A stretch of DNA of 64,000 nt from Epiperipatus broadwayi (lineage: Eukaryota; Onychophora; Udeonychophora; Euonychophora; Peripatidae): contig JAQFVV010000510.1 of the NCBI GenBank assembly GCA_028023455.1, positions 310,001 through 374,000 of the forward strand. Direction: 5' to 3'. The position numbers and the translations under genes were made by a program. Below are positions 60,602-64,000 of the stretch, in pieces. The notes beneath the pieces were generated by a model. It made no database searches and was not told the DNA's origin. It saw only the letters and a program-made list of their open reading frames with translations. Position 1 is the stretch's first letter, and each line of letters begins with the position of its first letter.

Positions 60602-60922
60602 TTAGTTTGAACTCCTCAAGAAGAATAGCAAAGCAGCTTCTCTATGATGTCTCATAGTATCATATAGGTGTAATAGATACACAATGCTTTCTGTAACTGA
60701 AGTTCGGAAATTATAGAAGCTGAATCTGAATTGAGAGCTGCTACTATTACCCTGCCGATTTCTTAACCAAAGCATGCCATCCAAATGATCAGTAAGAGAA
60801 GCCAGAATAATCTTGAGAGATTCCATTGGTATATGATTTAAACATATAAAACCCCAGACAAAAACTGATCTTACAGCATACTTTATAATGCTAATATTTT
60901 TACTTACATATAAACTTAACAT
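60602..60922 (-). CDS. possible coding ORF, unidentified
   Basis: A 106-codon minus frame lies in an island less AT-rich than its surroundings. Its central part reads HIPMESLKIILASLTDHLDG, then MLWLRNRQGNSSSSQFRFS, TSVTESIVYLLHLYD and TMRHHREAALLFFLRSSN. Codon use looks protein-like between 60602 and 60840. A possible acceptor, GATCAG, lies at about 60870, and AGGGTAATAG near 60755 could be a donor. I do not recognise it and it does not match POLR3D. Confidence 0.3.
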   Translation of the reverse strand: MLSLYVSKNISIIKYAVRSVFVWGFICLNHIPMESLKIILASLTDHLDGMLWLRNRQGNSSSSQFRFSFYNFRTSVTESIVYLLHLYDTMRHHREAALLFFLRSSN

Positions 60923-61439
60923 TGATGCTAGAAATCAGCTAGTTAAAATATATATTAATAGTCACTTATTATTTCAAACACAAACTCCGATGTAAATGAA
61001 AATCTATTTCTCTTTATTGCCCAAAAGAAAAAGTGTTTAACATGTACTGAACAAATTTGTTTTAAAAGTAAACAACTTTTAATTAAATGAATTGAATAAA
61101 TCGATCAGCTAAAAAATAAAGAATGATTGATAATTATGAAAACCTCCAGAGGATAGATGGTCTAGAGATATATTTTTAAAATTATGTTATATTGTGTATA
61201 ACAGAATTTCTAAATCCGTGCGTTTTTTTTGTCTTAATGACAGGATAAAGCTCCAACTTTTAAATCAAATCAATATAAGATATTATTAAAAATAATTTTA
61301 AAAGCAAGTTAGTATAAACATGTGTAGATGCGTATATTATGTTTTACACCAAATTATTTATATATTGTTAAAATAAAATAATATTGATTTATAAAATTTA
61401 TAAAAATAATTATTATTTTGTATTAAACTAGTAACAAAT

Positions 61440-61740
61440 ATTCCCATACAATACTACTACCTAGTGCAAGCTTTAGTAATCAATAGATGCAAGGGTGTTC
61501 CTCATAATCACTATCTTGTGTCTAACTATCCAATATCCTCAAAATAATTTCTGGCTTATAGTTTTCATCAGTAAGGAGCTATAAATCTGGGATCAGTGCA
61601 CTTGCATCTTTGTATCTAATGCACTCCAACAGCATCTACCTTTTACTTTTTTGGCTAACTATAAAATAATTATTAGCCTAAGTGAAAACTCAATAATATT
61701 TTCAATCCAAACTAATTCACTTATATAATCATATTAGTTC
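61440..61740 (+). repeat. degenerate foldback of family A
   Basis: The left arm is recognisable: AGTAATCAATAGATGCAAGG, CTATCCAATATCCTC, TTTCTGGCTTATAGTTTTCA, TCAGTAAGGAGC. The centre contains TCTAATGCACTCCAACAGC, as at 4940. The hammerhead motif on the minus strand (61527-61588) keeps CTGATGA and GAAA but has lost stem III and GTC. The right arm is very worn and no tail or duplication was found. Confidence 0.6.
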
Positions 61741-62026
61741 TACCCTCAGCTTCATTAGCTTTAGTAGAATAAAAAAATGTAACACAATATATAGCTGTTT
61801 CCATGGCTTCTATATTTACATATTATATAAATAAAATAATAATATACGAGTTATCAACAGCAATATTACAAAAAAAAATAATGTTTTACACAATCAATTA
61901 TACTTATAGAATTTTAAATATATTTCTCACATGATAAACTAATTCATATTATTAATTATTAAGTATACACTCTGATAAACATATATCATAATATATCCAA
62001 GATACACCAAAACACAAAAATATATA

Positions 62027-62407
62027 ATAATATTAAATCGTGCTATCACACTTCCAATATAAAGCTGTAACAACAAATAGAAAAATAAATTAAATGGCTG
62101 AGCGCTTTCAAGATGTACTTCTCATATTCATAGCCAGTTATGATTCTTTCTTTGAAATCATTATATAAATACCATATGCAAATTCTATGCAAATGATTTA
62201 AATACCAAATGCAAATTCTATGCAGATGAGTCATTTGCATAAAATTTGCATATGGTATTTATTTATATAATGATTTCAAAGAAAGAATCATAACTGGCTA
62301 TGAATATGAGAAGTACATCTTCTTGAAAGCGCTCAGCCATTTAATTTAGTTTTCTATTTGTTGTTACAGCTTTACATTGGAAGTGTGATAGCACGATTTA
62401 ATATTAT
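62027..62407. repeat. near-perfect palindrome of about 380 bp
   Basis: The arms of about 180 bp are almost identical mirrors, with single-base changes and two short indels. The left begins ATAATATTAAATCGTGCTAT and the right ends with its mirror ATAGCACGATTTAATATTAT. High arm identity indicates a young element or ongoing gene conversion. The tip (62170-62245) contains repeated ATGCAAAT/ATTTGCAT motifs. No coding frame is supported. Confidence 0.8.
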
Positions 62408-62521
62408 CATATTGAAGACAAACGTAAAGTATAAATCTACAGGTTATTACTTAAAAATATATAACAAAATTAATTAATTATAAATAATAATCATTTGTAA
62501 ATAATTTGTTTCATGAAATTT

Positions 62522-62870
62522 GTTCCTGGCATTCTATTTAGAAGTTATATTTAAGTATGAATTTTTTTTTCAAGAGTTTTATTATTATTAATTTTTATTC
62601 TATTGATCAGAATCATGCATTTCTAATTTGAATAATTGCATATAATATTCATTTATATATATGGCAATTAAGTTTCAAAAGATACAGTTCCTGGCATTCT
62701 ATTTGTAATATCTATGTATTTATTTGTTTTTAAATGTACTGTATATCTATTTCTCGCTTGACTAAAATCATGCATTTCTAATTTAAATAAATATCCTGTT
62801 GACATACAGGAAAAAGGATGTAAGTATAATCTAATCTCTAGGTCTACCTGATGATGCCCCTGTTCCTGGC
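62522..62870 (+). repeat. imperfect tandem repeat, period about 170 bp
   Basis: GTTCCTGGCATTCTATTT starts units at 62522 and 62697, and GTTCCTGGC recurs at 62862. ATCATGCATTTCTAATTT recurs at about 62611 and 62768. It is about two units plus a partial third. Confidence 0.6.
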
Positions 62871-64000
62871 TAAAATATTGTAAATTTATGAAATAATTGT
62901 TTTTCTTTATGTATTGTCATAAGTGTCTAACTATTTATTCATTTTCATATTTGTGGATGACTTGATTAATAAACTTCATTAACAAATATTATTATTGACA
63001 ATAGAAGTAATTGTAATATGTATGTCCAAATAAAAAAGTGACTGGTATTCTTTACAATCTGCCTGAAGTGCTGTCTCTTAATCAATGCATGTACTGTGTA
63101 ATAATACACCAGAAAAATTGTAAGATATTAGAATGCATCATATATATAAAGGATAATAAAAATATATTATAAGGATTCTTTAAATTATTAAATTGGACAA
63201 TTTTTAATATTATTTAAAGTAGATAATTTATAATGCATTTAATAAAAGATTATTAATTTATTACACATAATTATTTTTAAAAGTAAATAATTTATTGTGT
63301 GAAACAAACGCTTTGAAAATGCTTGACAATAGTTATTTTATTTATTAAAGATTCTGTTTTAGCAATTGACAAATTGTTATATTGCAATTTAATTATTGGA
63401 AGTTAATATTTTCAAATTCAGGCAAATAACCACACCATATTGAAATTTACTTCATCCCATGAGAATATATTTAATGGCAAATGGTAAAAGTTTATCAAAT
63501 TCAGTAATATTTCTCTTGCTGTGCCCATGGCATTTCAATTTTACTTTAATATATATTTAAACTATTCAAAAGAGAAATTAATGAAGTAGTACAAATGCAA
63601 TTTAATTAATTAAAAATATATTCACAAAATCAGATTTTATCTTGCTTTAGCAAAAACTACACTTTTCATTTAAAAAATTTCCCATCTTTGTAATCTTTTA
63701 ATCACTGCTGCCTTCTTTTTGCATTTTCATATCATTCGAAAATAATTATGATATAGATTTTCCACATATTTTTATATTGCAAATTATGAATTTTTAAAAA
63801 CAATTAAGTACCAATAAGCAAAAATTTAGTCTAGTAAAATTATATATATATAAAGAAAATATAAAATTCATCAAGAGTGGTGCAATATTTATTTGTTGAG
63901 TTATAAAGTTACAAACACCCAAACAAACAAACTTTCACATTTTTTCCAGTTCAGTTTCTATATATTTTGGTGTCTTTGGCTATTTAATAATCATTGTCAT
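62871..64000. other. AT-rich non-coding stretch
   Basis: No gene, RNA gene or known element recognised up to the window end. Confidence 0.4.

Overview
This is a metazoan nuclear genome window, very AT-rich, with short exons, GT-AG introns and dense layers of old and young transposable elements. The species cannot be fixed from the sequence. The element set (an RTE-type LINE, a Penelope-like element, a ZBED5/Buster-like hAT, a mariner remnant, tRNA-derived repeats and many foldback elements) fits an invertebrate. No prokaryotic, viral or CRISPR features were seen.

Host gene. The one host gene I can name is POLR3D (RPC4, an RNA polymerase III subunit) on the minus strand. Five exons encode its C-terminal 232 residues: 55720-55906, 50661-50780, 50431-50573, 50180-50317 and 37891-38001. 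Their phases fit together and there is a poly(A) signal at 37786. The 5' exons were not found and probably lie to the right of the window. The last intron is 12.2 kb and holds a hAT element, a nearly complete RTE LINE and several foldback elements.

Left part (1-33 kb). This is a transposon graveyard. A decayed antisense LINE (1.7-4.6 kb) carries nested insertions. An antisense RTE copy (8.2-11.5 kb) carries another. A Penelope-like element with RT and GIY-YIG remnants (12.6-17.9 kb) is split by a 3.6-kb insertion. A decayed coiled-coil coding region (19.6-23.8 kb) is split by a related 2.6-kb insertion and by a foldback element.

Most interesting signal. A family of foldback elements (2402, 4748, 9596, 11711, 38570, plus degenerate copies) has two inverted arms, a one-sided unpaired tail of about 50 nt, and target-site duplications of 11-13 bp. 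Where the arms are complete, each contains a hammerhead-ribozyme motif. The 4854-4912 copy (minus strand) has the full conserved core and a two-part stem I that can pair throughout. Two other foldback families (22818-23142; 53578-54132 and 59424-59839) share the plan of arms, one-sided tail and 11-14 bp duplication. The second of these also carries a tRNA-Leu-like Pol III promoter region. I infer that these are non-autonomous, RNA-mobilised elements resembling the terminal repeats of Penelope-like elements or retrozymes.

Right part (50-64 kb). This holds the POLR3D exons, the tRNA-bearing foldback elements, a 292-bp MITE with 8-bp duplications, an RTE 3' fragment, two unidentified coding-like stretches, and a young palindrome of about 380 bp with octamer motifs at its tip.
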